A stretch of 64,000 nt of DNA from Branchiibius hedensis (lineage in GTDB: Bacteria > Actinomycetota > Actinomycetes > Actinomycetales > Dermatophilaceae), in contig NZ_UESZ01000001.1 of assembly GCF_900108585.1 (NCBI RefSeq), positions 992,001-1,056,000 on the forward strand, in the 5' to 3' direction. Each line of letters opens with the position of its first letter. The stretch's first letter is position 1. Shown here one piece after another: positions 1 to 9,276 of the stretch. Under the pieces are notes generated by a model that saw only the letters and a program-made list of their open reading frames with translations, was not told the DNA's origin and ran no database searches. Position numbers and translations under genes: made by a program.

Positions 1-1164
1 CCCGGCCAGGTCGTCTACGGGACCGACGTGACCAGCGCCCCGGTCGAGGCGCCTCGCCCACAACCGCCACAACCCGTGCCGCCGGGTCTGCGCACGTGGT
101 CGTTGGCCAATGCCGGTTCGGGGTCATTGTTCGCGTTGGGCGCTGCCGACTGCTCCGACGACGTCTGCCCGGTGCTGTTGCGTTCCTCGGACGACGGGAC
201 CTCCTGGAACGCGGTGCAGACCTTCGCAGATGCCGATACCTCTAGTGCCCGAGGCGATTTCGTGCCTTCCGTGCAGCCCGACCGGTCGATCACCCAGACC
301 CGGTTCCTGGATCCGCAACGCGGCTATGTCTTCGGTGGCGACCTGTGGCTGACCCGCGACCGCGGGCAGACCTTCACCCGGATGCCACACGTGGGTCAGA
401 CGATCCTGGACGTCGCGGTGGACGCAGCCAGGGGCAGGGTGGCCGTGCTGTCGTCCGACGGTTGCGTCCAGGGCACCTGCACCGGACCGATCTACCTGAG
501 TCTGATCAAACCGTCCGACAACGCGGTCTCCGGCGTGACCGCGAGCCTGGTGCCGACCATCGCGGTGAGCGCGGGTTCGTTGGTGCTGTCCGAGGGTCAG
601 GTGTTCGTCCAACTCGGCGGCAGCCCGACCGGGCCCTTCGACGCCTATTCGATCAAGGGCAGTTCCTTTGCGCCGATGAAGGGTCCGACCGCGTGCCGGG
701 GGACCGGGATCGGCGCCTTGACCGGTGTCACCGGCAGCAAGGGGATGTACGCCGTGTGCGCGCCGACGGCGGTCGGTGACCGCACGTCGTACACCGTGAT
801 CCACTCCACCGACGGTGGTGCGTCGTGGTCGGTGGCTTCGGTCGGTGCGCTGGTGCTGCCCGCCATCGGCCAGGTCAGCCTCGCCGCGCCCGATCCGTTG
901 GTGTTGGTCGCCGCGAGCGGCGGTCCGCGCGGTGACGTGGGTTTCGTGCCCAAGGGCTACGCGGCTCTCGTGCGTTCGGACAACGGTGGGCGGGGGTTCG
1001 CCGCACCCAAGACGCCGCCCACGTCCGCGACCGGCTTCGATGATGTGATCAGCGCCGGCAACTCGACGCTCTACGCCATCCCGCGTACTGCCTCGGGATA
1101 CTGGACCAGTGACGATGACGGGACCACCTGGCGCTATGTCGACCCGGCGGTGGAGGAACGATGA
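1..1164 (+). CDS. Beta-propeller (BNR/sialidase-like repeat) protein, 5' truncated by window edge
   Basis: The reading frame is open from the first base, so the true start lies upstream; an internal GTG at 28 is unlikely to be the start because the frame reads through it. Several Asp-box-like repeats (S-x-D-x-G-x-T/S-W) are visible: SSDDGTSW, STDGGASW and TSDDDGTTW, plus looser versions such as TRDRGQTF. Such repeats are typical of BNR/sialidase or photosystem-stability-type beta-propellers. No catalytic signature supports sialidase activity, so this is best regarded as a propeller of unknown role, perhaps exported (the N-terminus is not visible). Its TGA overlaps the ATG of the next gene (ATGA), suggesting translational coupling. 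Confidence 0.7.
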   Translation, partial: PGQVVYGTDVTSAPVEAPRPQPPQPVPPGLRTWSLANAGSGSLFALGAADCSDDVCPVLLRSSDDGTSWNAVQTFADADTSSARGDFVPSVQPDRSITQTRFLDPQRGYVFGGDLWLTRDRGQTFTRMPHVGQTILDVAVDAARGRVAVLSSDGCVQGTCTGPIYLSLIKPSDNAVSGVTASLVPTIAVSAGSLVLSEGQVFVQLGGSPTGPFDAYSIKGSSFAPMKGPTACRGTGIGALTGVTGSKGMYAVCAPTAVGDRTSYTVIHSTDGGASWSVASVGALVLPAIGQVSLAAPDPLVLVAASGGPRGDVGFVPKGYAALVRSDNGGRGFAAPKTPPTSATGFDDVISAGNSTLYAIPRTASGYWTSDDDGTTWRYVDPAVEER

Positions 1165-3815
1165 CTGACTACCCCCAGCACTGGGAGGCCGATGTTGTCC
1201 TGCGGGACGGCTCGGTCGCCCAGGTGCGGCCGATCAAGCCGTCCGACGATGACGCGCTGCGCGCGTTCCACGACGCCCAGTCGCCGGAGTCCACCTACCT
1301 ACGCTTCTTCGCGCCGATGAAGCATCTGTCCGACAAGGACGTGCACCGCTTCACCCACGTCGACTACATCAATCGTGTCGCGCTGGTGCTGCGCAGCGGC
1401 GAGCGGCTGGTGGGCGTGGGACGGTTCGACCGTTTCGACGACGGCCGCAAGGCCGAGGTGGCGTTCAACGTCTCCGATTCCTTCCAGGGTCGCGGAGTCG
1501 GGTCCGTGCTGCTGGAGCACCTGGCCGCCATCGGTCTGGAACTCGGCGTGGAGGAATTCGTCGCCGACGTCCTGCCGCAGAACACCAAGATGCTGTCGGT
1601 GTTCACCGAGGCGGGGTATGCGGTCAATCGGGCGTTCGAGGACGGCGTCGTCGCCTTGTCCTTCCCGATCGAGCCGACGTCGGCTTCTCGGCAGGTCGTC
1701 GTCGCCCGGGAGCAACGGGCGGAGGCGACGAGTCTGCGAGCGCTGCTCAGCCCTGCCTCGGTAGCCGTGGTCGGAGTCAGCGAGAAGCCCGACCGGCTGG
1801 GCCGTCGGGTGTGGCAGCAGGTCGCCGACGGCGGTTACACCGGTGAGCTCTTTGCCGTGAACTCCTCTGTGCACGAGGCAATTTCGGGGGTGACGATTTA
1901 TCAACGCGTGACCGATCTGCCGCATCCGGTCGATCTGGTGGTGATCGCTGTGCCCGCGGCCGCGACCCTGGCGGTCATCGATGACTGCGCCAAGCTCGGG
2001 GTGCGCTCGGTGACGGTGCTCTCCGAGGGGTTCGCCGAAGCGGGCGCGGCCGGCGTGAAGTTGCAGCGAGAGCTGCTGCGGCGAGCTCGCAATGGTGGCA
2101 TGCGGGTGCTCGGCCCCAACTCGTTCGGGCTGATCAACGCTGAGACACCGATCCGGTTGAATGCCTCACTCGCGGACCGGTTGCCGGACCCCGGCGGGCT
2201 CGGGCTGTTCTCCCAATCCGGTGCACTGGGCGTCGCCGTCCTCGATTTCGCGCAGTTGCGCGGCCTGAGCATCAGCCAGTTCGTCAACGCCGGCAACCGG
2301 GTCGACGTCTCCGGTAACGACGTCATGCAGTACTGGATCGAGCACGACGAGACCACCCTGGTCGGTCTGTATCTGGAATCGGTCGGCAACCCGCGCAAGT
2401 TCTCCCGCATTGCGCGGCGGCTGTCCGAGCGCAAGCCGGTGATCGTGATCAAGCCGGGCACCTCGGCGTACGGCGTGCCCGCAGGTCACCGGGTCCGTGG
2501 CACTCAGGCCGACCCGAAGGCGTTCCAGGCGATGCTGGACCAGGCAGGCGTCATCCGGGTCGATGACCTGCACCGGATGTTCGATGTGGCCCAGCTGCTG
2601 CTGCACCAACCGGCGCCGCGAGGGCAACGGGTGGCGATCGTCGGGAACTCCGATGCCCTGGGTGCGATCGCCGCCGACACCGCAGTCAGCCACGGCCTGG
2701 AAGTCACGCGCGGACCGGTGAACCTGCCGGCGGAGGCGGCCCTGGAGGACATGCGCGAGGCGCTGCGCGACGCCTTCGCCGATGTCTCGGTGGATGCGGT
2801 CGTCACCAACTTCATGCGTCAACAGCAGGGCGACGGTCAAGCCGTCGCTGCGATGCTCGCAGAAGTCAGTTCGATCAGCGAAAAACCCTGTGTGACAACG
2901 ATTCTTGGTGTCCAGGGAGTTTCTGAGTCGTTGGCGGCCGGCACGCTGGAGGACGGCAGTCGCCGCGTGGTGCCTGCCTACCCGCTGCCCGAGGACGCGG
3001 TCCGTGCCCTGGCCTTAGCGGCACGACGCAGCGATTGGACTGCTGCCGACCGCGGTGAGTTGGTCCTGCCGGAGGGCATCGACACCGATGCTGCCCACGC
3101 CCTCATCGACCGCGTGCTGGAGGAGAGCCCGCAGGGTCGTGATCTCAGCACCGATGAGGTGCACGAGCTGTTGGCGGCTTACGGCATCACGGTGTGGCCG
3201 GCGCAACCGGTTGACTCCGCTGCCCAAGCGGAGGTTGCGGCCAAGGACATCGGCTACCCGGTCGTGGTCAAGTCGGTCTCGCCGCGGGTGCGCAGCCAGA
3301 CGATCACTGCCGTGCGCGCTGACCTTCGGCACAAGGTCGCTGTGCGCGATGCGTGGAGCGCCCTGCACGAAGCCCTCTCACCGACCGGCGATGCCCAACT
3401 GGTGGTCCAGCACATGGCGACCCCCGGGGTGGCCTGCGTGGTCGAGTCCGGCGAGGATCCGCTCTTCGGACCCGTCCTGCGGTTCGCGATCAGCGGGGCA
3501 CCCGAGGAGATGGGCGATGTGGGCTACCGCATCCCGCCGCTCACCGGTGGCGACGTGCGCGACCTGATCGACTCGGTGCGCGCGGCACCCCTACTGCACA
3601 ACGTCGGCGGGGGCGGCGCCATTGACCGCGCTGCGCTGGAGGACCTGATCGCACGGGTGGCGGTGCTGGCCGACCAGTTGCCGCAGGTCGCTTCGCTGCG
3701 GCTCAGCCCGGTCAACACCCACCCCGGCGGCGTCGACGTCCTGGATGCGCACTGCGCGGTCGCGCCGCCGCAATCACGTCAAGACACCGGTCGACGCGCG
3801 CTGTCTGCCGGCTGA
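1161..3815 (+). CDS. GNAT acetyltransferase fused to NDP-forming acyl-CoA synthetase
   Basis: An 884-aa fusion. Residues about 1-170 form a GNAT domain with the acetyl-CoA loop QGRGVGSVLLEHL. The rest has the architecture of ADP-forming acyl-CoA synthetases: a CoA-binding Rossmann domain (from about 190, PASVAVVGVSEKPDRLGRRV), succinyl-CoA-ligase-like domains, and a C-terminal ATP-grasp (about 660-870, GYPVVVKSVSPRVRSQT). The position of the phospho-histidine loop reads AGHRVRGTQAD, so a His (residue 443) is kept but the usual SHTG context is lost. Related fusions include the Pat/PatA protein lysine acetyltransferases, in which the synthetase part is a sensor. Protein acetylation controlling acyl-CoA metabolism is the favoured role; a working synthetase is not excluded. 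Translationally coupled to the preceding gene. Confidence 0.85.
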   Translation: MTDYPQHWEADVVLRDGSVAQVRPIKPSDDDALRAFHDAQSPESTYLRFFAPMKHLSDKDVHRFTHVDYINRVALVLRSGERLVGVGRFDRFDDGRKAEVAFNVSDSFQGRGVGSVLLEHLAAIGLELGVEEFVADVLPQNTKMLSVFTEAGYAVNRAFEDGVVALSFPIEPTSASRQVVVAREQRAEATSLRALLSPASVAVVGVSEKPDRLGRRVWQQVADGGYTGELFAVNSSVHEAISGVTIYQRVTDLPHPVDLVVIAVPAAATLAVIDDCAKLGVRSVTVLSEGFAEAGAAGVKLQRELLRRARNGGMRVLGPNSFGLINAETPIRLNASLADRLPDPGGLGLFSQSGALGVAVLDFAQLRGLSISQFVNAGNRVDVSGNDVMQYWIEHDETTLVGLYLESVGNPRKFSRIARRLSERKPVIVIKPGTSAYGVPAGHRVRGTQADPKAFQAMLDQAGVIRVDDLHRMFDVAQLLLHQPAPRGQRVAIVGNSDALGAIAADTAVSHGLEVTRGPVNLPAEAALEDMREALRDAFADVSVDAVVTNFMRQQQGDGQAVAAMLAEVSSISEKPCVTTILGVQGVSESLAAGTLEDGSRRVVPAYPLPEDAVRALALAARRSDWTAADRGELVLPEGIDTDAAHALIDRVLEESPQGRDLSTDEVHELLAAYGITVWPAQPVDSAAQAEVAAKDIGYPVVVKSVSPRVRSQTITAVRADLRHKVAVRDAWSALHEALSPTGDAQLVVQHMATPGVACVVESGEDPLFGPVLRFAISGAPEEMGDVGYRIPPLTGGDVRDLIDSVRAAPLLHNVGGGGAIDRAALEDLIARVAVLADQLPQVASLRLSPVNTHPGGVDVLDAHCAVAPPQSRQDTGRRALSAG

Positions 3816-3864
3816 TCGGCACGCGCACCCGACGCGGCCGCCGCGAAGTGCGAAGATGGCCACC

Positions 3865-4461
3865 ATGTCGGTCACACGTCAGGTCACCTCTGCATCTCTG
3901 CCCAAGGCACTGGTCGACGACATCAGCAACGCCGGGTACTACCCGGCGTTGGTCTGCGATGTCGTGGCCGCCGCGCTCGGCGGGGACCAGGTGGTGTCCC
4001 ACCTGGTGCACTGCGAGACGACTTTTGATGCCTCGACGGTCCGACGGCACATCACCGTGCTGATCCTGACGCCCACCCGGCTGGTGCTCGCGCACACCGA
4101 CGACCACGGCCCGACCGAGACCGAGGGAGCCGGTTCGTTCGCGACCGCCACTACCGAGACGGTCCCGCTGAGCGCCGTGCGCGGGGTGATGCTGGCCCAC
4201 GTCATCGCCGACCCGGAGAACTACGATCCGGGTTCGCTGGGCCGCGAACTCACCGTCACGATCGGCTGGGGCACGGTCTCCCGGATCGACCTGATGCCCG
4301 CCAGTTGCGCTGATCCCGACTGCGAGGCCGATCACGGGTATGACGGCACCATCACCGGTGACGACGTAGCGCTGCGGATCAGCGCCGACGCCGATGGCGA
4401 CGCCGTCCTGCAGCAAGCAGTCCGCTTCGCCGCGGCCCTGTCGGCCGCCCTCGCCGGTTGA
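3865..4461 (+). CDS. DUF5998 family protein
   Basis: A 198-aa protein of an actinobacteria-restricted family with no known function. Family hallmarks are GYYPALVCDVVAAALGG near the N-terminus, HCETTFD followed by TVLILTPTRLVLAHTDDH, and CADPDCEADHGYDG towards the C-terminus; the last, with two Cys and an Asp/His, could be a metal site (inference). I chose ATG 3865 (MSVTRQ) because family members start that way; ATG 3856 in the same frame is possible. Its stop overlaps the TTG start of the downstream phosphodiesterase, so the two are almost certainly co-translated. The same pairing is widely conserved in actinobacteria. Confidence 0.85.
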   Translation: MSVTRQVTSASLPKALVDDISNAGYYPALVCDVVAAALGGDQVVSHLVHCETTFDASTVRRHITVLILTPTRLVLAHTDDHGPTETEGAGSFATATTETVPLSAVRGVMLAHVIADPENYDPGSLGRELTVTIGWGTVSRIDLMPASCADPDCEADHGYDGTITGDDVALRISADADGDAVLQQAVRFAAALSAALAG

Positions 4462-5603
4462 GCGCCGTTCCGCCCGTCCCCGGCTACGACGGCAACGACC
4501 TGGCCGGGGTCCTACCCCGCGTCGTCGCTTCGCTGGGGGTCCGCCACTCGCCGTACGCCGAGATGTTGCCTGCCCTGGAACCGGCACGTTCCGCCGTGGT
4601 CGTCCTGGTCGACGGTCTCGGGCTGGAGTTGTTGCGCGCTCGCAGCGGTCACGCGCCGTACCTGCGCAGTCTGCTCGCCAGCAGCCCAGCTCAACGAGGC
4701 ACCGCCGGCTTCCCGTCCACGACCGCCACCAGCATGGGCACGTTCGGCACCGGGCTGCCGCCTGGTCGGCACGGACTGGTCGGCTATGTGGTGCGCGACC
4801 CCGCCCGCGATGTCCTCTTCAACGAGCTGGATTGGATCGACGGCCCGAATTCGCTGACGTGGCAACCGAATCCGACAGCCTTCGAAATTGCTGGGCGGGA
4901 CGGAGTCGACGTCACGATGGTCGGCGCCGACTACTTCGACGGCTCCGGTCTGACCCGGGCCGCGCTGCGTGGAGCACGAGTCCTCAGTGCCTACCGCCTG
5001 GCCGATCGGGTGGACCTTGCCCTGGCAGCGTTGCGGGGCAAGGGACGGCAGCTGATCTACCTCTACTGGGGTGACATCGACCGGATCGGGCACACCAGCG
5101 GGTGCGGGTCGCTGCAGTGGGTCGAGGAACTCGAGCGGGTCGATGCCGAGTTGTCCCGCCTCGCGCGCGCGTTGCCCGCGGGGGTCTCGTTGACCGTCAC
5201 CGCCGACCACGGCATGGTCGATGTGCCCTTTGCGGATCGCATCGACCTGGCCGCCGACGCGGACCTGGTTGCGGGCATTCACCTCACCGGTGGCGAACCC
5301 CGTGCCCTGCAGCTCTACACGGTGCCCGGGGCCGCCGACGACGTCGCGGCGACCTGGCGGGAGCGGTTCGCCGACGATGCGTGGGTGCTGACCCGCGACG
5401 AGGCGATTGCTGCGGGTCTCTTCGGGGCCACCGCGGCGGGAGTCGATGAGCGGATCGGCGACGTCCTGGTGGCGATGCGCTCGACCGCGTGCGTCTACGA
5501 CTCGCGCACCATCAAGCCGGTGCTGCTGGAGTTGGTCGGCCAGCACGGCTCGTTGACCGATGCCGAACTTCTCGTGCCGGTGCTGCACGCGCCGGCCAGC
5601 TGA
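4458..5603 (+). CDS. Alkaline phosphatase superfamily nucleotide pyrophosphatase/phosphodiesterase
   Basis: A 381-aa member of the type I phosphodiesterase/nucleotide pyrophosphatase family. Visible metal/nucleophile motifs are VVLVDGLG (first metal Asp), GFPSTTATSMGTFGTG with the Thr nucleophile, YWGDIDRIGHTSG (Asp-His metal ligands) and VTADHGMVDV (Asp-His). No signal peptide or membrane segment is evident, suggesting a cytoplasmic phosphodiesterase; the substrate is unknown. The TTG start overlaps the DUF5998 stop, and no other start fits the conserved N-terminus better. Confidence 0.88.
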   Translation: MSAVPPVPGYDGNDLAGVLPRVVASLGVRHSPYAEMLPALEPARSAVVVLVDGLGLELLRARSGHAPYLRSLLASSPAQRGTAGFPSTTATSMGTFGTGLPPGRHGLVGYVVRDPARDVLFNELDWIDGPNSLTWQPNPTAFEIAGRDGVDVTMVGADYFDGSGLTRAALRGARVLSAYRLADRVDLALAALRGKGRQLIYLYWGDIDRIGHTSGCGSLQWVEELERVDAELSRLARALPAGVSLTVTADHGMVDVPFADRIDLAADADLVAGIHLTGGEPRALQLYTVPGAADDVAATWRERFADDAWVLTRDEAIAAGLFGATAAGVDERIGDVLVAMRSTACVYDSRTIKPVLLELVGQHGSLTDAELLVPVLHAPAS

Positions 5604-5624
5604 GCGAACGGGATACTTGCTCTC

Positions 5625-6320
5625 ATGGCCGATCTGGTGTTCTTCGCCGGGACGATGGACTGCGGCAAGTCCACGCTGGCGCTGCAGATGGACCACAACC
5701 GACGCGCTCGCGGCCACCGGGGTGTGCTCTTCTGCAAGTTCGACCGCGCGGGCGAGCAGATGGTGTCCTCGCGATTGGGTCTGCGGCGACCAGCGGTCGA
5801 AGTCGGCGACGACATGGACTTCTGGGCCTACCTGGTCGATCTGGCCGTCGGGGGCACGGTCGTGCAGTACCTCATCTGTGACGAGGCCCAGTTCTACACC
5901 TCCGCCCAGATCGAGCAGCTGGCACGGATCGTCGATGAGATGGACATCGACGTCTACGCGTTCGGGATCACCGCCGACTTCCGCACCGAGTTATTTCCCG
6001 GCTCCAAGCGACTCGTCGAACTGGCCGACCGGGTCCAGGTGTTGCAGGTCGAAGCACTGTGCTGGTGCGGTCGGCGGGCCACCCACAACGCGCGACTGGT
6101 GGACGGTCAGATGGTGACCGAGGGCGAACAGGTGATCGTGGGCGATGTCGACGACGCCGCCGCCCGCGCGTCGGTCCCCGATGCAGCCCCGGCCGCGACC
6201 GACAGTGGGAACGTGGAATACGAGGTGCTGTGCCGGCGGCACCACATGCGCCGGATGACCTCCGCGCGGGCCCGCCAGGCCGCGCCGCAGGTGCTGCCGT
6301 TCGACGAAGCGCGTCCGTGA
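5625..6320 (+). CDS. tdk: Thymidine kinase (TK1 type)
   Basis: A 231-aa type II thymidine kinase, phosphorylating thymidine in pyrimidine salvage. Walker A is GTMDCGKST (residues 9-17), the catalytic acid lies in ICDEAQF (Glu 87), and the C-terminal lasso carries CWC (146, 148) and a later C-x2-H pair consistent with the zinc site. A stretch of about 25 residues rich in Ala/Asp (about 174-198) between the lasso and the second metal pair is longer than in classical TK1. The following MFS gene starts within the stop codon (GTGA), so the two are coupled. Confidence 0.9.
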   Translation: MADLVFFAGTMDCGKSTLALQMDHNRRARGHRGVLFCKFDRAGEQMVSSRLGLRRPAVEVGDDMDFWAYLVDLAVGGTVVQYLICDEAQFYTSAQIEQLARIVDEMDIDVYAFGITADFRTELFPGSKRLVELADRVQVLQVEALCWCGRRATHNARLVDGQMVTEGEQVIVGDVDDAAARASVPDAAPAATDSGNVEYEVLCRRHHMRRMTSARARQAAPQVLPFDEARP

Positions 6321-7897
6321 CCGATGAGCGCGGGCCGGACCCGCAGAGCGATCAGACGCCCTTCCGGTACGCCGATGGGTCGCCGATGCGCCCCGACGAG
6401 GCACCGACGTGGCCGCCGCTGCACGTACAGCGGCGAGCGGTCACCGCTGCATTGCCCCAGGTGGAGGCGACCCGACCGGCACCCACCACTGCCAGCGAGG
6501 AAACCCCGGACGACGACCCGGTGACGCAACCGACCGTTCGCAAAGGGCGGCGCGTCGTACGGGCCACGAAGGCGGCACCCGGCCGCCTCCTGCACGCCAC
6601 CCGGCGGGCCACGGAGGCGCAGGGCGCGGGGGAAAGCGGTCTGTCCCGACTGATCGAGGTGCACGCGCTCAGTTCGGCCGGCGATGCTGCCTTGGCGGTC
6701 GGCCTGGCCGGAACCGTGTTCTTCGCGGTGCCCAACGGGCAGGCCCGCAGCCAGGTGCTGCTCTTCCTGCTGCTGACCATGCTGCCGTTCGCGATCATCG
6801 CGCCCCTGGTCGGACCGCTGCTTGACCGGTTCCGACGCGGTCGGCGCTGGGCGATCGGCGCGACGTTGGCCGGGCGGGCGTTCTTGTGCTGGGTCACCGC
6901 GCAGACCATCGAGGACCACTCGAACTGGCTGTTTCCTTGTGCGCTAGGCGTTCTCGTACTCTCCAAGGCGTACCTGGTGACCCGGTCCGCCGCGGCTCCC
7001 CGGTTGTTGCCCGCGCAACTGACCCTGGTCAAAGCCAACGGCCGGCTGTCACTGGCCGGTGTCGTCGGTGCAGGTGTCGGCGGTGTGCTGGCCGGGGTCG
7101 CCGCCAAGGTCGGCCCCGCGTGGTCGCTGCGCGTGGCGTTCCTGCTCTTCGTCATCGGCACGGTGCTGGCCATCCTGCTCCCGGCCCGGGTCGATTCCAG
7201 CGAAGGTGAGGAACCCACCGATCTGGTCGATCTGGCGCGGGGTCAGGGCATGTCGGCACTGGGGATCGGGCCGGACGTGGTCACGGCCCTGCGGGCGAAC
7301 GCCGGGTTGCGCTGGTTGTCCGGCTTCCTGACGATCTTCCTGGCGTTCCTGGTGCGCGCCCATCCGTTCCCCGGCTGGGAGGACCGTCAGACCCTGCTGT
7401 TCGCGTTGGTGCTGGGTGCGGCCGGTGTGGGCAACGCGCTCGGCACCGTCATGGGGGCGCTGCTGAAGATCGCCAGCCCGCGGATGATCGTCCTGGGCAC
7501 CCTGCTCGCGGATGCCGTCGTGATCCTGGTCGCAGCGGCCCGATTCAGCATCGTGACGGCCGTGCTGGTCGGTCTGGTCGCCGGCATCGGGCAGCAACTG
7601 GGCAAGCTCGCCCTGGATTCGCTGATCCAGGACACCGTTCCGGAGAAGCGCCGCACCAGTGTCTTCGGTCGTTCAGAGGCGCTGCTGCAGCTGTCCTGGG
7701 TGTTGGGCGGCCTGGTCGCCGTACTCGTGCCGCTCAACGCCCGGATCGGCACGGTCGTCGCGGCGGTGCTGGTGGTCGGCTGGACCGCCGCCGTGATCAC
7801 CTGGCACACCGGCCACCGACTGCCGGTGCCTCGGCGGGCGCGTCGGCGGGCTGGCGGGGAGCAGCCGGTCAGTCCCGGGCGCGACGACCGAACATGA
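6317..7897 (+). CDS. MFS transporter with long cytoplasmic N-terminus
   Basis: A 526-aa membrane protein starting at GTG 6317, which overlaps the tdk stop. About 110 N-terminal residues are hydrophilic and rich in Pro/Arg/Thr; the remainder is a series of about ten to twelve hydrophobic helices with MFS-like loops (GPLLDRFRRGRRWAIG after TM2, and a matching loop in the second half). The substrate cannot be told from sequence. The same gene order with tdk occurs in other actinobacteria. The 3' end runs 29 bp into the 3' end of sepH on the other strand. Confidence 0.8.
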   Translation: MTDERGPDPQSDQTPFRYADGSPMRPDEAPTWPPLHVQRRAVTAALPQVEATRPAPTTASEETPDDDPVTQPTVRKGRRVVRATKAAPGRLLHATRRATEAQGAGESGLSRLIEVHALSSAGDAALAVGLAGTVFFAVPNGQARSQVLLFLLLTMLPFAIIAPLVGPLLDRFRRGRRWAIGATLAGRAFLCWVTAQTIEDHSNWLFPCALGVLVLSKAYLVTRSAAAPRLLPAQLTLVKANGRLSLAGVVGAGVGGVLAGVAAKVGPAWSLRVAFLLFVIGTVLAILLPARVDSSEGEEPTDLVDLARGQGMSALGIGPDVVTALRANAGLRWLSGFLTIFLAFLVRAHPFPGWEDRQTLLFALVLGAAGVGNALGTVMGALLKIASPRMIVLGTLLADAVVILVAAARFSIVTAVLVGLVAGIGQQLGKLALDSLIQDTVPEKRRTSVFGRSEALLQLSWVLGGLVAVLVPLNARIGTVVAAVLVVGWTAAVITWHTGHRLPVPRRARRRAGGEQPVSPGRDDRT

Positions 7898-9131
7898 TGT
7901 CGTCCCAGCTGGGGACGCTGGGCCGCCCGGACCGCGCTGCTGCCGGTCGGTCGGGGACCACCGGTGCCTCGTCGTCCTGATCGATGACCTCGCCGGACAC
8001 CGTGGGCGCCTGCTGCAGGTCAACGTCCACGTCCTCGTCGATCACGGCGTCGCCGTCATCGTGCGTGTCGTCGTCGTACAACTCGGCATCGGCGAAGTCG
8101 TCCTGGGCGAGGGCCTCGGTCAGGACCTGCTCCGGCGGGGTCGGGTCGTCGACCTGGGTGAACAGGTCCACGGTGCCGGTCACCGGATCCACTTCGTCGC
8201 CCGGAGCCTGCGTGACGTCCTGATCGGTGGGCGGCTCTTCCTGCGCCGGCGGTTCGCTGGGTGCAGCGGCCCGCGAACGGCTCTGCTTGCCCCGCCGGTT
8301 GGCGCCGCGGCGGCGGATCGCCGACACCAGGTCAACCGGTGCGCCGCCCTGCTCGGGGTCGGGAGTCGCCGCCAGCGGGGCGGTGTCCTCATCCTGGACA
8401 ACGGTCGGTTCCGGTGCTGCGGCCGCGGCTTCGGGAACGGCTTCGCCGGTACGGGAGAACGGCCCGGCGGGTCGGCTCTGCCGGCGCGGTCGCGGGGTCG
8501 TCGTCGCGTGCTCGAGACCGCCGTCGGCGATCACGTCGTACGGCGCGGTGACCCGGGCAGCGGGAATCAAGCCGGTGGGGGAGTCGTCCTCGCTGAGCCA
8601 GCGCGACTCATCGTCGACCGGGACGGCCCGGCGATCGGACGGGTCGAACGCCCACTCCGCGCGGCGGGCCCGCCCACCCGCCTCGAACGCACAGACCACG
8701 GTCCACGCGTTGGTGGTCACGTCGCGGAAGGCGTCCCACTCCAACTCTTCGGCATCGACTCCGCGGCCGGCGAGCCGTTCGGCGACCTGCTCAGCGAAGG
8801 TGCCCTCCGGAGTGGGCAACCCCTGCACCAGGGAGGACACGTACTGCCGTTCGGCGCGGATCGGCGGTTCGTAGCGCTCGACCCGCCGGGCCTCCCATCC
8901 GGTGCGTTCGGCGACCTCGTGCACTGTTCCGCCGGCTCGCAGCATCGACTGCACGTCCTTGGCGGTGGCCGGCGCAGCCAACTCCGGCAGTTGCGCGGCC
9001 GGGCGCGGGGTGCGCCGCAACGTCGCACGCAGTTCATCGGTGAGTGCGAGGGTGTACTCGGACCCGTCGGCGTCGGAGAGCACCAACTGCCCGCCGTCGT
9101 CACTCACGCGCGTGAAGTGCAGTTCACTCAT
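7869..9131 (-). CDS. sepH: Septation protein SepH (DUF3071)
   Basis: A 420-aa protein. The N-terminal about 170 residues match the DUF3071 domain (LHFTRVSDDGGQLVLSDADG, then a helix-turn-helix-like AGGTVHEVAERTGWEARRVERYEPP). A long acidic, Pro/Arg/Glu-rich disordered tail follows, ending in a basic motif (SWDDIMFGRRARD) that is the conserved SepH C-terminus. In Streptomyces SepH binds FtsZ and promotes Z-ring assembly. ATG 9131 (MSELHFTRV) gives the family N-terminus. It is divergent from the ferrochelatase gene across a 145-bp region that carries a perfect inverted repeat. Confidence 0.9.
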   Translation of the reverse strand: MSELHFTRVSDDGGQLVLSDADGSEYTLALTDELRATLRRTPRPAAQLPELAAPATAKDVQSMLRAGGTVHEVAERTGWEARRVERYEPPIRAERQYVSSLVQGLPTPEGTFAEQVAERLAGRGVDAEELEWDAFRDVTTNAWTVVCAFEAGGRARRAEWAFDPSDRRAVPVDDESRWLSEDDSPTGLIPAARVTAPYDVIADGGLEHATTTPRPRRQSRPAGPFSRTGEAVPEAAAAAPEPTVVQDEDTAPLAATPDPEQGGAPVDLVSAIRRRGANRRGKQSRSRAAAPSEPPAQEEPPTDQDVTQAPGDEVDPVTGTVDLFTQVDDPTPPEQVLTEALAQDDFADAELYDDDTHDDGDAVIDEDVDVDLQQAPTVSGEVIDQDDEAPVVPDRPAAARSGRPSVPSWDDIMFGRRARD

Positions 9132-9176
9132 CGTCCCGCCCCATGTCGGATGTCCCGTCGGATGTGTCAGATCGGT

Positions 9177-9201
9177 GTGGGTCGGTGCTGCACCGACCCA
9201 C
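9177..9201. promoter_or_regulatory. Perfect 11-bp inverted repeat in the sepH/hemH divergent region
   Basis: Arms GTGGGTCGGTG and CACCGACCCAC are separated by only CTG. The site lies between the divergent starts of sepH (9131) and ferrochelatase (9277), and a 9-bp direct repeat GTCGGATGT occurs twice just before it (about 9145-9164). It could be an operator for a dimeric regulator or a hairpin in the hemH leader. Confidence 0.55.
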
Positions 9202-9276
9202 CGCCCAACGATGCCACGCCGCACCAGAAGGAATGCCGGTGGCACGCCGGGCGGCTCGTGCTCGTAGGGTTTGAAT

